Below, one piece after another: positions 1 to 7,929 of a stretch of DNA of 64,000 nucleotides; the stretch's first letter is position 1; every line of letters begins with the position of its first letter. A program made the translations under genes and the position numbers. Where the stretch lies: the NCBI RefSeq assembly GCF_000382165.1, contig NZ_KB907709.1:1-64000 (forward strand), given 5' to 3'. This DNA is from Arsukibacterium perlucidum DSM 18276 (lineage in GTDB: Bacteria > Pseudomonadota > Gammaproteobacteria > Enterobacterales > Alteromonadaceae). The notes below the pieces were generated by a model. It was not told the origin of the DNA and made no database searches. It was given only the letters and a program-made list of their open reading frames with translations.

Positions 1-294
1 CTGCCTGATGCCGAACACGTTATCGCTGACCGGGGCTATGATAGCGAGAAGATACGAGAGCAGATCCGAGAAAAAAAGGGCGTCCCTAACATACCGCGCA
101 AGCGTAATTCGAAGATTGGTAATGGCGATATTGACTGGTGTCTGTACAAATATCGCCATCTGGTTGAGAACGTGTTTGCCAGGCTAAAACATTACCGCTC
201 AGTAGCAACAAGGTATGATAAATTAGCCCAGAATTATGCAAGTACACTGGCCTTGGCTTGCTGCCTTATATGGCTGCCAATGTGGGTTGGCTAA
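1..294 (+). CDS. IS5-family transposase, C-terminal fragment (cut by window edge)
   Basis: Frame 1 is open from the first base to the TAA at 292-294, giving about 97 residues of a DDE transposase C-terminus. The DRGYDS segment near residue 10 fits the second catalytic Asp region. The IS5-family signature Y-(2)-R-(3)-E-(6)-K is present in LYKYRHLVENVFARLK around residues 46-61, so the third catalytic Glu is intact. The N-terminus lies outside the window, so whether the element is complete cannot be judged. It would cut and join the ends of its own element. Family call is confident; subgroup (IS427/IS1031-like) is a guess. Confidence 0.88.
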   Translation: MPDAEHVIADRGYDSEKIREQIREKKGVPNIPRKRNSKIGNGDIDWCLYKYRHLVENVFARLKHYRSVATRYDKLAQNYASTLALACCLIWLPMWVG

Positions 295-325
295 ATTATG
301 AACAGCAAAGATCAACAGGCCCTAG
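1..325 (+). mobile_element. Right end of an IS5-family insertion sequence
   Basis: The transposase stop is followed by about 28 bases ending in caacaggccctag (313-325). Read on the other strand this begins ctagggcctgttgatc, which resembles the terminal inverted repeats of IS427-type IS5 elements. The outer boundary is therefore placed at about 322-325. The matching left end is outside the window, so the inverted repeat and target duplication cannot be confirmed. Confidence 0.55.
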
Positions 326-522
326 TGAGTTGCGGCGCATATTTCTGACAATCCCTTTGTAAACATTTAATTAAAGATAGCCATGGCCTGAAAAAAAGCG
401 AGCTGCTGCCGGGAGTTTTTTAAAAAACCGGTACAACAGCATAAGGAAAATATCTTCAGAGGGACAGGCCGTTGGGCGTGCAAAAACAGCTGCAGCCAGG
501 CTGCAGCATAGAGATACAACCA

Positions 523-1608
523 TCAACTTCTGTTCTGTTTCTCCAGAAAATCACTGAACTCGATGGTATAGAGTTTAATTAATACATGGGTTAATGCAAA
601 GATGATAGGGCCGTAGATAAGGCCAATAACCCCAAACAACTGCAAGCCACCAATTAGCGACAAAAACAACACTAACGTACTCATGTTTGACGTGCCTTGC
701 ATTAAAACGGGCCGCAGGAAATTATCAATAGAGCCAACCAGGATTGCCCCCCAGAGTGTTAGGAATAATGCCCAGGGCCAATCGCCGGTAAGTAACAAAT
801 ATAAACTGGCCGGCACCCAGATCAACGCAGCGCCAACCAGCGGGATCAAGGAGGCAAACACCATCATCGTGCCCCAGAACAAACCCGGCATACCAACAAT
901 AGCCATACCAATGCCGCCCGCGACGCCCTGGGCTAACGCGGTCAGAAAGGTTCCAAATACCGCTGAGCGTGCAACGGTGTTGGCTTCAGTCAGTAGCTTT
1001 TCTTCCTGCGAACGGGCCAGTGGCAGGATCCAGAACAGGCTTTCAATAATCTTTTTGTGGTCGCGCAGTAAAAAGAACAATACGAATAACATCAGGAAAA
1101 AGCTGACAATTATTCCGGTCACATCGCCCAGCACTGTAGTACTAATATCAAGCAGCTCTGTGCTAAAGCCCAAAGCAAACTCTGTTAATCTGTCAATAAT
1201 CCCTCCGATACTAAAGTCGGCAACGGGTAAAAAGTCGTTTAATCTTTCAACACTATTTTTTATAAACGGCTGCTGTAACAACTCTCCTGCTCCGCCATCT
1301 TCAACCCACTGATAGCTTTGTTTAGCGAAAGCAATACTTTGCTGAACTATCGCCATTAACACCAGCGCGGCAGGCACCAGAATTACCACCACCAGCAAAG
1401 AGCAGGTTATGGTTGATGCCAGGTTAGGTTTGTTCGGAAATTTACGGGCAACGCGCTGATGCACCGGAAAACACAGCAACGACAATACAAATGCCAATAC
1501 CACAGGGCCAATAAAGGGAGCGATCAGCAGATAACTGGCATACAGTGCCAGCAATAAAAACACAATCAACACCCAATGGCCTGGCTCGATTTTAACTTGG
1601 TTACTCAC
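523..1608 (-). CDS. AI-2E family transporter (PerM/YdiK-like membrane protein)
   Basis: 361-residue polytopic membrane protein. Hydrophobic segments lie near residues 10-45, 60-90, 155-185 and several times between 210 and 345, the usual seven-to-eight-helix plan of the PF01594 family (PerM, YdiK, TqsA). The C-terminal part has the conserved DNFLRPVLM stretch and the GLIYGPII motif of the family. Members export autoinducer-2 or act as permeases or Na+/H+ antiporters; the substrate cannot be told from sequence. It starts at GTG with a GGGAG ribosome site about 10 bases upstream. It appears monocistronic, with DUF819 upstream on the same strand about 40 bp away, so the two may be co-transcribed. 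Confidence 0.85.
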   Translation of the reverse strand: MSNQVKIEPGHWVLIVFLLLALYASYLLIAPFIGPVVLAFVLSLLCFPVHQRVARKFPNKPNLASTITCSLLVVVILVPAALVLMAIVQQSIAFAKQSYQWVEDGGAGELLQQPFIKNSVERLNDFLPVADFSIGGIIDRLTEFALGFSTELLDISTTVLGDVTGIIVSFFLMLFVLFFLLRDHKKIIESLFWILPLARSQEEKLLTEANTVARSAVFGTFLTALAQGVAGGIGMAIVGMPGLFWGTMMVFASLIPLVGAALIWVPASLYLLLTGDWPWALFLTLWGAILVGSIDNFLRPVLMQGTSNMSTLVLFLSLIGGLQLFGVIGLIYGPIIFALTHVLIKLYTIEFSDFLEKQNRS

Positions 1609-1647
1609 CGGTAAAACTCCCTTTCCTGACAGTCGTCCTTTTAATTA

Positions 1648-2883
1648 TTAAGGCGCAACCTGTTGTAAAATTAACCCACATATATAGGCACCATAAGTGC
1701 CTAAACCATAGCCCAGCACCGCCAGCAATACGCCAACTGGCGCCAGCGAAGGGTGAAATGCTGCCGCTACCACCGGCGCTGAGGCAGCGCCACCAACGTT
1801 GGCCTGACTTCCCACAGCCAGATAAAACAGCGGCGCCTTAATTAACTTAGCCACCACCAACAACAAGATGGCATGCACCAGCATCCAAATGATACCGACC
1901 AGAAACATCAGTTTGTTACTCATAATGGCGGTAACATCCATTTGCATACCAATGGTAGCCACCAGAATATATAAAAATGCTGTACCCACTTTAGAGGCTC
2001 CGGCCCCTTCCAGTTTGCGGGCAGGGGTCAGTGATAACAGCAAACCAACAGTAGTGGCAATTACCACCAGCCAGAAAAAGCCGCTGGTTAAACTGTAATT
2101 GGCCAACTGTGGCGCAACCTGGCCAATCCACGGCGCAATAATATCTGCCAGCGCATGTGCCAGGCCGGTAACCCCAAATGCTACCGCTACAATCAGCATA
2201 ATATCCTGAATAGTTGGAATACGGGAATTTTCAGCCTGATATTGCTCTATTTTTTGCTGTAAATAGCCAATAGCGCGGGTATCGGCGCCATTCGCTTTAT
2301 CAATCTGTGCAGCCCGGCTGGCCATAAATAGCAACACAGCTAACCAGACATTGGCTACCAGTACATCCACAGTAATCATCACCGAGAACAGACTACCGCC
2401 TACTTCAAATACCTCTTTCATCGCTGCCTGATTGGCACCACCACCAATCCAGCTGCCGGCAACAGTGGTCATGCCGCGCCAGACATCACCACCCAGCTGT
2501 TCCGGGAAAAAATAGCCGACACTTAGTAACGCTATAGGCCCGCCAATAATAATGCCGAGGGTGCCGGTAAAAAACATAATCAATGCTTTGGGGCCCAACC
2601 CTAAAATAGCTTTAAAATCGACACTCAGGGTCAGCAATATCAGGCTGGCAGGCAACAGGTAACGGGACGCCATTTTATAAAGTGACGATGCCTCACCATC
2701 AATTATATTAAAACTGTTTAACAACGATGGAATAAAATAGCAGAGCAGTAACGCCGGCACATACTTATAAAAACCTCTACAAAAGCGGTTATTGCTGTGG
2801 CTGGTGTAAAAGACCAGGCCAAGAATAATGGCCAGTAAGCCTAGCACCACGGCGTCATTGTTAAACATAGGTGGTTGAGACAT
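1648..2883 (-). CDS. DUF819 family membrane protein (YjcL-like)
   Basis: 411-residue, strongly hydrophobic protein with about ten predicted membrane helices. It matches the DUF819 family (YjcL of Bacillus) by its overall plan and by the GSWIGGGANQAAMKE and GSQANVGGAASAPVVA segments, which recall the paired Gly/Asn-rich repeats of bacterial anion or Na+-coupled carriers. The substrate is unknown. The ATG is preceded by an AGGA ribosome site. It is followed after about 40 bp by the AI-2E family gene on the same strand. Family call is good, function open. Confidence 0.82.
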   Translation of the reverse strand: MSQPPMFNNDAVVLGLLAIILGLVFYTSHSNNRFCRGFYKYVPALLLCYFIPSLLNSFNIIDGEASSLYKMASRYLLPASLILLTLSVDFKAILGLGPKALIMFFTGTLGIIIGGPIALLSVGYFFPEQLGGDVWRGMTTVAGSWIGGGANQAAMKEVFEVGGSLFSVMITVDVLVANVWLAVLLFMASRAAQIDKANGADTRAIGYLQQKIEQYQAENSRIPTIQDIMLIVAVAFGVTGLAHALADIIAPWIGQVAPQLANYSLTSGFFWLVVIATTVGLLLSLTPARKLEGAGASKVGTAFLYILVATIGMQMDVTAIMSNKLMFLVGIIWMLVHAILLLVVAKLIKAPLFYLAVGSQANVGGAASAPVVAAAFHPSLAPVGVLLAVLGYGLGTYGAYICGLILQQVAP

Positions 2884-2931
2884 ATCGCGTCCTGTGTCAT
2901 TTTATTATTATTGTGGCAGCGGCGTATCCGC

Positions 2932-2999
2932 CAATTTTTTGGTCAACCCTGTACTTTGGCCAACCCAAAACTCTGGTCAAGCCAAAACTCTGGTCAACA
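2932..2999. repeat. Four imperfect 17-bp tandem repeats
   Basis: Four back-to-back 17-base units start at 2932, 2949, 2966 and 2983. Units 3 and 4 are nearly identical (caaaactctggtcaagc and caaaactctggtcaaca). Units 1 and 2 are degenerate but keep the TTGG(T/C)CAAC core. They lie in the 280-bp gap between the DUF819 gene and the HopJ-like gene, upstream of DUF819 on its strand. No coding role is apparent. Confidence 0.75.
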
Positions 3000-3141
3000 T
3001 AGCACAGCGCACCAGTTGGAGAAAATAGTCTGCAGCCTCTACCCAGCGAATTGCTAGTTGCAGCGATAATAAGAGGATGGAAAAACATAAAAAACTGCCA
3101 GTTGGTTTGCACAGGTAAAGCAGTTTGCTGAAAAACATCAG

Positions 3142-3170
3142 GCACCTGCTTTAAGCAGGTGCTTTATTCT
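3142..3170. terminator. Hairpin terminator at the end of the HopJ-like gene
   Basis: A perfect 9-bp stem (gcacctgct / agcaggtgc, 3142-3150 and 3154-3162) encloses a 3-base loop. It is followed on the + strand by a T-rich run to 3173. On the minus strand it lies just after the HopJ-like stop codon and is followed by a short T tract about five bases further on. It could serve both directions. Confidence 0.65.
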
Positions 3171-3505
3171 TTTAAGCGCAGCGGTTGCTGTTCAAACTGC
3201 ACACCATCCCACCCGTTTCGCATAAAGTTACGGATATTAGGATGATCTTCACCTTTCGGGTTCTCTAACACAGACTGATAAAAGTTACCAAATAGAAACA
3301 GTGTTTGCGGCTCTGATAATTGATGCAGCGCACCAAAAGCCAGAATTTTACAGGCGCCGGTATTTTCGCCGGCCAGATTGCTCAGCTCGCCATTTTGAAA
3401 AGCACACGGCTGGAAGTGATACATCTGATCAATAATCTCAATACTTTGCTGGAAACTAATGGTTTCAGGTTCAGTACTTAACTGAATGAAAAAGCTTTCT
3501 AACAT
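3164..3505 (-). CDS. HopJ type III effector family protein (DUF/PF08888)
   Basis: 113-residue soluble protein without signal peptide or membrane segment. The AFGALHQLSEPQTLFLFGNFYQSVL stretch and the following HPNIRNFMRNGWDGVQFE segment are characteristic of the HopJ family, named after a Pseudomonas effector but widespread as a chromosomal gene in free-living gammaproteobacteria. No secretion genes are nearby, so an effector role is unlikely; its cellular function is unknown. A GGAG ribosome site precedes the ATG. The length matches the family. Confidence 0.8.
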   Translation of the reverse strand: MLESFFIQLSTEPETISFQQSIEIIDQMYHFQPCAFQNGELSNLAGENTGACKILAFGALHQLSEPQTLFLFGNFYQSVLENPKGEDHPNIRNFMRNGWDGVQFEQQPLRLKE

Positions 3506-3755
3506 TGCAACTCCTGCCTTGTGCCGGCCTCGCTGGCCACTGTTATCCTGCCCGGACCTACCTGACTAAATATTAAGCTGCCATAACCTTAACTGCAATA
3601 CGAATAGCGCTGCGCTACCATTAAATTACCTTTTAGTAGCGGATCTGGCCAGTTTTTAGCAGCACTGTTGATATACTCTACGGCAAAAACTGACACTCTG
3701 GCGCCATGGCGCAGCTATGCCACCTTTCAGCTGTGGTTTCAGACAGGAGATTAAT

Positions 3756-4211
3756 ATGTTTCAGCAAACGATCGACAGCCCGTTAGGTCCGGTGCAGATT
3801 TGCGCTGATGAGCATGGTATCTGCAAGATTAATCTTGGGATAGCAACGCCAGCGCCAGATCTGCCATCCAAACTAACAGAACGCGCTGCCAGCCAGTTAA
3901 AGCAGTATTTTGCCGGTAGCTTAACCCAGTTCAGTTTACCACTGGCCGCCACTGGCACCGCTTTTCAGCAACAGGTTTGGCAAGCTCTTAGTCAGTTGTC
4001 ATTTGGCCAAACCTGCAGCTATGCCGATATTGCCAGAGAAATCGCTAACCCAAAAGCTGTGCGGGCCGTCGGCGCCGCCAATAGCAAAAACCCGATAGCT
4101 ATAGTAGTGCCCTGCCACCGGGTAATTGGCAGCAATGGCACCCTTACCGGCTATGCCGGTGGCCTGGATAATAAAGCCTGGCTGTTATCTCATGAACAAA
4201 AAGTTAGCTAA
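3756..4211 (+). CDS. ogt: Methylated-DNA--protein-cysteine methyltransferase
   Basis: 151-residue suicide repair protein that moves the alkyl group from O6-alkylguanine or O4-alkylthymine in DNA to its own cysteine. The active-site motif PCHRV is complete, with Cys at about residue 120. The upstream helix-turn-helix AFQQQVWQALSQLSFGQTCSYADIA and the downstream GYAGGLDNKAWLL loop are also typical. I chose the ATG at 3756 because AGGAG sits eight bases upstream and the protein begins with the family's usual strand; an in-frame ATG 39 bases earlier would add an unlikely cysteine-containing extension. There is no Ada-type N-terminal domain. Confidence 0.93.
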   Translation: MFQQTIDSPLGPVQICADEHGICKINLGIATPAPDLPSKLTERAASQLKQYFAGSLTQFSLPLAATGTAFQQQVWQALSQLSFGQTCSYADIAREIANPKAVRAVGAANSKNPIAIVVPCHRVIGSNGTLTGYAGGLDNKAWLLSHEQKVS

Positions 4212-4261
4212 TGAACAAAAATTCACCCTACAGCGCTGAAGCCTGAGATTAAATTGGCGCC

Positions 4262-4285
4262 ATAAAAAAACCGGGCTAAGCCCGG
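4262..4285 (-). terminator. Rho-independent terminator for the small outer-membrane protein gene
   Basis: On the minus strand the stem ccgggcttagcccgg (4271-4285) is followed by seven T residues (complement of 4264-4270). It lies about 60 bp beyond the stop of the outer-membrane barrel gene and also sits between two convergent genes. Confidence 0.85.
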
Positions 4286-4304
4286 CAAACCTGCAAGCAA
4301 AAAT

Positions 4305-4335
4305 GATAAGACGTTGCCGTCAGCAACGTCTTATC
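4305..4335 (-). terminator. Long perfect hairpin just after the barrel gene stop
   Basis: A perfect 13-bp stem (gataagacgttgc / gcaacgtcttatc) with a 5-base loop starts ten bases after the stop codon. On the minus strand it is followed by ATTTTTG. It may be a first terminator or a 3'-end stabiliser in front of the second hairpin at 4262-4285. Confidence 0.6.
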
Positions 4336-4344
4336 AGCCAGTCG

Positions 4345-4881
4345 TTAAAACTGGTAAGAGACACCAAACCGGAACTCATTTTTGGTATCGCCGCTGTTAA
4401 GCGCTAAATTGCCGCGGATCGCCCAGTCCGGACTTAAGAAATAAGCAATACCGCCAGCAAGGCTACCATGATCGTCATACACAGTGTGGTAAGTCGCTTC
4501 ACTGTACAATTCTACTTGAGGCGTTAATGGATGACGCACACCTACACCGGCATAGGCGCCTGTTTCATCAGCATCGCCTGACCAGTTTTCAACACCACCT
4601 AACAGATAAGTCTGGGTTTTAGGTGAAAAATCTAAAGTGTTACCCATAATGTAATTCAGGCCGGCTTTCAGCTGGTTAGCATCGAACGGACCGTTTGATA
4701 AACGGGCATAGCTGGCATCAGCAACCCAGTTACGATTCAACAGGAACGACCCTTCAACATATGGACCATCGCCAGCAGCATCGGTGTAACCTGCACCAAC
4801 GTAATCCCAAACAGGGTTAGCCATGCTATTTGCGCTTACTGTCATTGCCACCAGGGCTGATGCTACTAATAATTTCTTCAT
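4345..4881 (-). CDS. Small outer-membrane beta-barrel protein
   Basis: 178-residue exported protein. Residues 1-21 form a Sec signal peptide ending SMA. The mature part alternates short amphipathic strands with turns and ends in ...GVSYQF, the C-terminal aromatic signature recognised by the BAM complex; about eight strands would fit. It resembles the YfaZ/Ax21-like small barrel group of Shewanella and relatives. Nothing suggests an enzyme: I see no lipid A deacylase His-Ser pair in the right setting. It appears monocistronic and is followed by two hairpins. Confidence 0.7.
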   Translation of the reverse strand: MKKLLVASALVAMTVSANSMANPVWDYVGAGYTDAAGDGPYVEGSFLLNRNWVADASYARLSNGPFDANQLKAGLNYIMGNTLDFSPKTQTYLLGGVENWSGDADETGAYAGVGVRHPLTPQVELYSEATYHTVYDDHGSLAGGIAYFLSPDWAIRGNLALNSGDTKNEFRFGVSYQF

Positions 4882-5092
4882 TTTGTTACTCCATTAATTC
4901 TTCAAGTCAAGACTATCTGTCAGTGTCGCAATTGTGATGTATCTTAGCCCTCCAGACTTAACAGCTGCTGAACTCAGCGTCGTTGGCACTAATCCTCCAG
5001 TTTTTTCGAACGAATTGCCGCGTAAAATGGCATTTTATATTCGGATTAGTTGCGCTTTAATAGTGTCATAGACTATATGTCAGGAGCAAACC

Positions 5093-5989
5093 ATGAGCAG
5101 CCGCCATTTACAGCAGATCATTCCAGCCACGTCGGTATCAGATGGTGCCGGCGTAAAAATTAAACGCAGCCTGGGGCTGAATGCCCAGTTGCGGTTTGAC
5201 CCGTTTTTAATGCTCGACTGTTTTGGTTCTGAGCAAGCTGATGATTACATTAAGGGCTTTCCGCCCCATCCTCATCGCGGCTTTGAAACCGTAACCTATA
5301 TGCTGGATGGCCATATGTTGCATGAAGATCATTTGGGCAACAAAGGCCATTTAAAAAGTGGTGGTGTGCAGTGGATGACTGCTGGTCGTGGCATTATTCA
5401 CTCGGAAATGCCCCAGCAGGAACAGGGCCTGATGCGAGGGTTTCAGTTATGGTTAAATTTACCGGCAGCAGAGAAAATGAAGCCTGCAGCCTATATTGAT
5501 ATCAGCCCGGAGCAGATACCACAATTTGAACCAATGCCAGGCGTTAGCGTTAAAGTGATTGCCGGTAGTTTTAACCATGAAACTGCTTCAGTAACCGGCC
5601 CGATTAACGGCTTAAGCACAGAACCCCTGTTTTACGATATTCGCTTAACAGCCGGCAGCGAAATAACAGTGCCATTGCCACCAGGTCATCATGCAGTGCT
5701 TTACCCTTTCACAGGCACCGTACTGGTCAGAAAAGCAGATGGCCTGCAACAATTAAATGAACATCATGCCGGCTTATTAAGCCAGGGCGAAAGTGTAACC
5801 CTGGCAGCCAGTGCTGATGTCAGCTTAATATTACTGGCCGGTAAACCGATTGCAGAACCTGTAGTGCAATATGGCCCTTTTGTAATGAACAGCAGCGCCG
5901 AAATCGAGCAAGCCATTCGCGACTACCAGCACGGCAAGCTGACCGCTGGTGGCCCGGCAACCCAAATTAAGCTGTCGTCCCCCGCATAA
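5093..5989 (+). CDS. Pirin family protein (bicupin)
   Basis: 298-residue cytoplasmic bicupin. The N-terminal cupin carries the metal-binding motif FPPHPHRGFETVTYML (about residues 56-72) and the later RGIIHSEMPQ histidine and glutamate (about residues 99-108), matching the iron site of pirins such as YhhW, which can have quercetin 2,3-dioxygenase activity. The second cupin (about 170-285) lacks obvious metal ligands, as is usual. An AGGAG site lies six bases before the ATG. The biological substrate is unknown. It appears monocistronic. Confidence 0.88.
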   Translation: MSSRHLQQIIPATSVSDGAGVKIKRSLGLNAQLRFDPFLMLDCFGSEQADDYIKGFPPHPHRGFETVTYMLDGHMLHEDHLGNKGHLKSGGVQWMTAGRGIIHSEMPQQEQGLMRGFQLWLNLPAAEKMKPAAYIDISPEQIPQFEPMPGVSVKVIAGSFNHETASVTGPINGLSTEPLFYDIRLTAGSEITVPLPPGHHAVLYPFTGTVLVRKADGLQQLNEHHAGLLSQGESVTLAASADVSLILLAGKPIAEPVVQYGPFVMNSSAEIEQAIRDYQHGKLTAGGPATQIKLSSPA

Positions 5990-6086
5990 TCTTTGCCAGT
6001 CTGCGCGGTATTAACAGAGGATTTTCAGACGCAGGGCCTTTATACTAGTGTTTTTAATCTAGTGTTTTCAGTAAATGGGCCCAGTT

Positions 6087-6797
6087 ATGAAATTATTTGG
6101 TATTATCGGTGCAATGGAACCTGAAGTTGCCTTGCTTAAGCAACAGCTGACAGCTGGTAGCAGCGAACAGATTGGCAACTATCAGTTTATGCGTGGTCAG
6201 CTGGCCGGTTACGAGGTTGTCATTGTCCAGTCAGGCATTGGTAAAGTTGCTGCAGCCGTTGCTACCACCTTATTAATTGATCACTTTAAACCTGATTGCG
6301 TTATAAATACCGGCTCGGCCGGGGGCTTTGACCCTGAATTGAACGTCGGTGATATCGCCATTGGTACTGAAGTCCGCCATCATGATGTAGATGTTACCGC
6401 CTTTGGCTACGAGTATGGCCAGGTACCACAAATGCCCGCTGCTTATATTGCCCATCCGACGCTGGTCAATGCTGCAGAACAAACCATCGCCAGCCTGGGG
6501 TTTTGTAAAACCAAAAGCGGCCTTATTACTACTGGCGACAGTTTTATGTGCGACCCAGAGCGGATTGCACAAACCCGCGAACGTTTCCCCGGCATGCTGG
6601 CAGTAGAAATGGAAGGCGCGGCCATTGCCCAGGTTTGCCATATGCTGAATACACCTTTTGTGGTGATCAGAAGTTTAAGTGACATTGCCGGCAAAGAATC
6701 ACCGGTGTCTTTCGATGCCTACCTTGAAGTTGCGTCAAAAAACAGCTCAGCTATGGTAGTCGCCTTGCTCGGCCAACTGCGTGCTGTAAGTTTATAG
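6087..6797 (+). CDS. mtnN: 5'-methylthioadenosine/S-adenosylhomocysteine nucleosidase
   Basis: 236-residue cytoplasmic enzyme that hydrolyses methylthioadenosine and S-adenosylhomocysteine to adenine and the thiosugar, feeding methionine salvage and AI-2 synthesis. The opening [17 protein letters not shown], the [21 protein letters not shown] phosphate/ribose loop, the [12 protein letters not shown]-type ribose motif (here [13 protein letters not shown]) and RSLSDIAG with the catalytic Asp are all present. The start at 6087 matches the family N-terminus; an in-frame ATG four codons earlier is possible. The next gene, cbiB, begins about 50 bp downstream, a neighbour pair seen in Shewanella-like genomes. 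Confidence 0.95.
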   Translation: MKLFGIIGAMEPEVALLKQQLTAGSSEQIGNYQFMRGQLAGYEVVIVQSGIGKVAAAVATTLLIDHFKPDCVINTGSAGGFDPELNVGDIAIGTEVRHHDVDVTAFGYEYGQVPQMPAAYIAHPTLVNAAEQTIASLGFCKTKSGLITTGDSFMCDPERIAQTRERFPGMLAVEMEGAAIAQVCHMLNTPFVVIRSLSDIAGKESPVSFDAYLEVASKNSSAMVVALLGQLRAVSL

Positions 6798-6845
6798 TTA
6801 TGCACCTATTTGCGATCCAGTATTCAGCTACCCGGTTGCATAAAG

Positions 6846-7817
6846 ATGCATTGGCTTAACGCCCTGCCCATCTGGCCCGTGATGGCGTTACTGGCCCTGC
6901 TGGCCAGCAGGTTGCTGGTGCTGCCAGCAGCCCGTGCCCCGTTTAAAATATTGGCCTTGTTGCTACAGCGGCTGGCCAAAAGGGTGCATCCGGATATTAG
7001 TCGCAGTCACTTCCAACAGCAACTGTCTGGCACCCTGGCATTACTGCTGGTTCTGTTGCTGCCGCTGGCCATCACTTACGGTTTTTACTTAGTATCAGAG
7101 TTACCGCTGGTGCTGGATGCGCTTATATTGTATTTCTGTCTCGGCAGCAGGCTTGACCTGCAACGTGCCGCAGTAGTAGCTGGCAGCCTTCACAGGCAAC
7201 AGCTAACTCTGGCCAGAGAACAAGCCAAACCATTACTATTGCGCGACCGGCAAAATTTATCAGCAATGGGCTTAAGCAAAGCATGCATTGAAAGCGTGCT
7301 GCTGCAAAACGCTGCCAACCTGATTGCAGTATTATTCTGGTTTTTGCTTGGTGGCGGCTTACTGGCCCTGGCTTACACCCTGTTGCAAATCGCTGCCCGC
7401 CAGTGGAACAGTAAACTGCCGCATTACTGCTATTTTGGCCGCGCTGCTGCACGCTGTTATCAGCTTGCTGTTGCCCCTGCACTAATTATCTCGGCACTTT
7501 TGCTGGCTATTCAAACCGGGCTTGGCAAAGCCTGGCGCAACTATCGTGCCGCCGACGCAATTTATTTTAACTGGCCCAGCCGCATACTGCTGGCAGCAGG
7601 CGCCAGTGCCCTGCACAGTAAACTGGGCGGGCCGGCTTTCTATGCTGGTATAAAAACCCCGCGCCAGCGGCTGGGTACCGGCCCCGAACCCACAGTCAAT
7701 GACATTCTGCGGACAATATTGCTGGTCAACGCCCAGCAAACCGCGTTAATTATCTTATTTGGCAGTACTTTAGCTTTATATTATTCCAGTATCTTATTGG
7801 TAGTCCGGCCTGTTTAG
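6846..7817 (+). CDS. cbiB: Cobalamin biosynthesis protein CobD/CbiB family
   Basis: About 323-residue membrane protein of the CobD/CbiB family, which attaches the aminopropanol (phosphate) side chain to cobyric acid during B12 assembly. It has four to five hydrophobic segments and the conserved LDLQRAA..., KLGGPAFYAG and NDILRTILL blocks. The sequence is rather divergent. I prefer the ATG at 6846; a TTG 36 bases upstream is the alternative. No other cobalamin gene lies in the window, so salvage or remodelling is as likely as full synthesis. It follows mtnN closely on the same strand. Confidence 0.75.
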   Translation: MHWLNALPIWPVMALLALLASRLLVLPAARAPFKILALLLQRLAKRVHPDISRSHFQQQLSGTLALLLVLLLPLAITYGFYLVSELPLVLDALILYFCLGSRLDLQRAAVVAGSLHRQQLTLAREQAKPLLLRDRQNLSAMGLSKACIESVLLQNAANLIAVLFWFLLGGGLLALAYTLLQIAARQWNSKLPHYCYFGRAAARCYQLAVAPALIISALLLAIQTGLGKAWRNYRAADAIYFNWPSRILLAAGASALHSKLGGPAFYAGIKTPRQRLGTGPEPTVNDILRTILLVNAQQTALIILFGSTLALYYSSILLVVRPV

Positions 7818-7929
7818 GTTATATACTCTGCACTGGATACTGAACGCTAGAAAATGTTGCTATAGTCAGTATATGGTCAGTTGCTGCAAAATGGCTGAAG
7901 CATTAAATAGATGATTTAAAGCGGCCGGG

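Noticed and set aside
683-1312. 209-residue open frame on the + strand
   Set aside because: It is antisense to the AI-2E family gene, has shadow-type composition rich in Ser, Thr, Asn and Pro, and has no ribosome site.
2897-3145. 82-residue open frame on the minus strand between DUF819 and the HopJ-like gene
   Set aside because: It covers the 17-bp tandem repeats, has no ribosome site and no recognised motif.
3164-3505. HopJ-like gene as evidence of a type III effector system
   Set aside because: The family is common in free-living bacteria and no secretion or chaperone genes are near.
4345-4881. Outer-membrane protein as a PagL lipid A deacylase
   Set aside because: Length and barrel plan are similar but the conserved His-Ser catalytic context is not apparent.
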